Source: an uncultured Eubacteriales bacterium
GTDB taxonomy: Bacteria; Bacillota; Clostridia; Lachnospirales; Anaerotignaceae
Length of the DNA: 14,442 nt
Reading direction: 5' to 3'
NCBI GenBank assembly: GCA_900548595.1
Contig: URLB01000047.1
Location: 1-14,442 of the forward strand
Under the pieces are notes generated by a model. That model was not told the DNA's origin. It made no database searches and saw only the letters and a program-made list of their open reading frames with translations. Positions 14,394 to 14,442 of this stretch are shown here, piece after piece (the first letter of the stretch is position 1; each line of letters begins with the position of its first letter). The position numbers were made by a program, and so were the translations under genes.

Positions 14394-14442
14394 GGGGGTT
14401 TAGCTCAGTTGGGAGAGCACCTGCCTTGCAAGCAGGGGGTCG
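14394..14442 (+). tRNA. tRNA-Ala (anticodon TGC), partial at window end
   Basis: The first 49 bases of a tRNA. Acceptor strand GGGGGTT, D-arm with TAGCTCAGTTGGGAGAGC, anticodon arm CCTGC / loop CTTGCAA / GCAGG with anticodon TGC at 14427-14429, and the start of the variable region. This is the standard bacterial alanine isoacceptor reading GCN codons. The TpsiC arm and 3' acceptor strand lie beyond the window. Confidence 0.95.

Overview
The window looks like chromosomal DNA of a low-GC, endospore-forming anaerobic Firmicute of the class Clostridia. Evidence: AT-rich codon use, strong AGGAGG-type ribosome binding sites, a SpoIIQ-like forespore protein behind a SigF-type promoter, an RsiV-type anti-sigma factor, and a Tn916-like integrase tail. 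Genus cannot be assigned from the sequence alone.

Layout. At 1-755 the 3' end of a tyrosine recombinase gene (edge of an integrated mobile element) is followed by a 5'-truncated methionyl-tRNA synthetase C-terminal domain. This looks like an element/chromosome junction inside or next to metG. At 1003-2332 there is a two-gene ECF sigma/RsiV-type anti-sigma operon. At 2475-3182 is a SpoIIQ-like LytM/M23 protein with a nearly inactive zinc site. At 3394-4824 is pgi (glucose-6-phosphate isomerase). At 5046-6137 is a membrane protein joining a cytoplasmic JAMM/MPN-like domain to an external LysM domain. The minus strand (6242-9384) carries a second ECF sigma/anti-sigma pair, of the zinc-finger type, preceded by oligoendopeptidase F (pepF). 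The plus strand resumes at 9614 with glgA (glycogen synthase), a YkvI-like transporter, a DUF5711-like protein paired with a CvpA-like membrane protein, and the first 49 bases of tRNA-Ala(UGC) cut by the window end.

How it works together. Most transcription units are short (one or two genes) and end in clear intrinsic terminators, so this is a mosaic of small units rather than one pathway. The recurring theme is the cell envelope: two envelope-stress sigma/anti-sigma switches, a spore-engulfment-type LytM protein, a LysM wall-binding protein, and several membrane proteins. pgi and glgA belong to central sugar and glycogen metabolism.

No defence cassette, CRISPR array or complete mobile element is visible. 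The most unusual items are the JAMM-TM-LysM protein, the apparent split of metG at an integrative element end, the degenerate SpoIIQ-like LytM domain under a near-consensus SigF promoter, and a glgA terminator whose 3' arm appears to be the Shine-Dalgarno sequence of the next gene.
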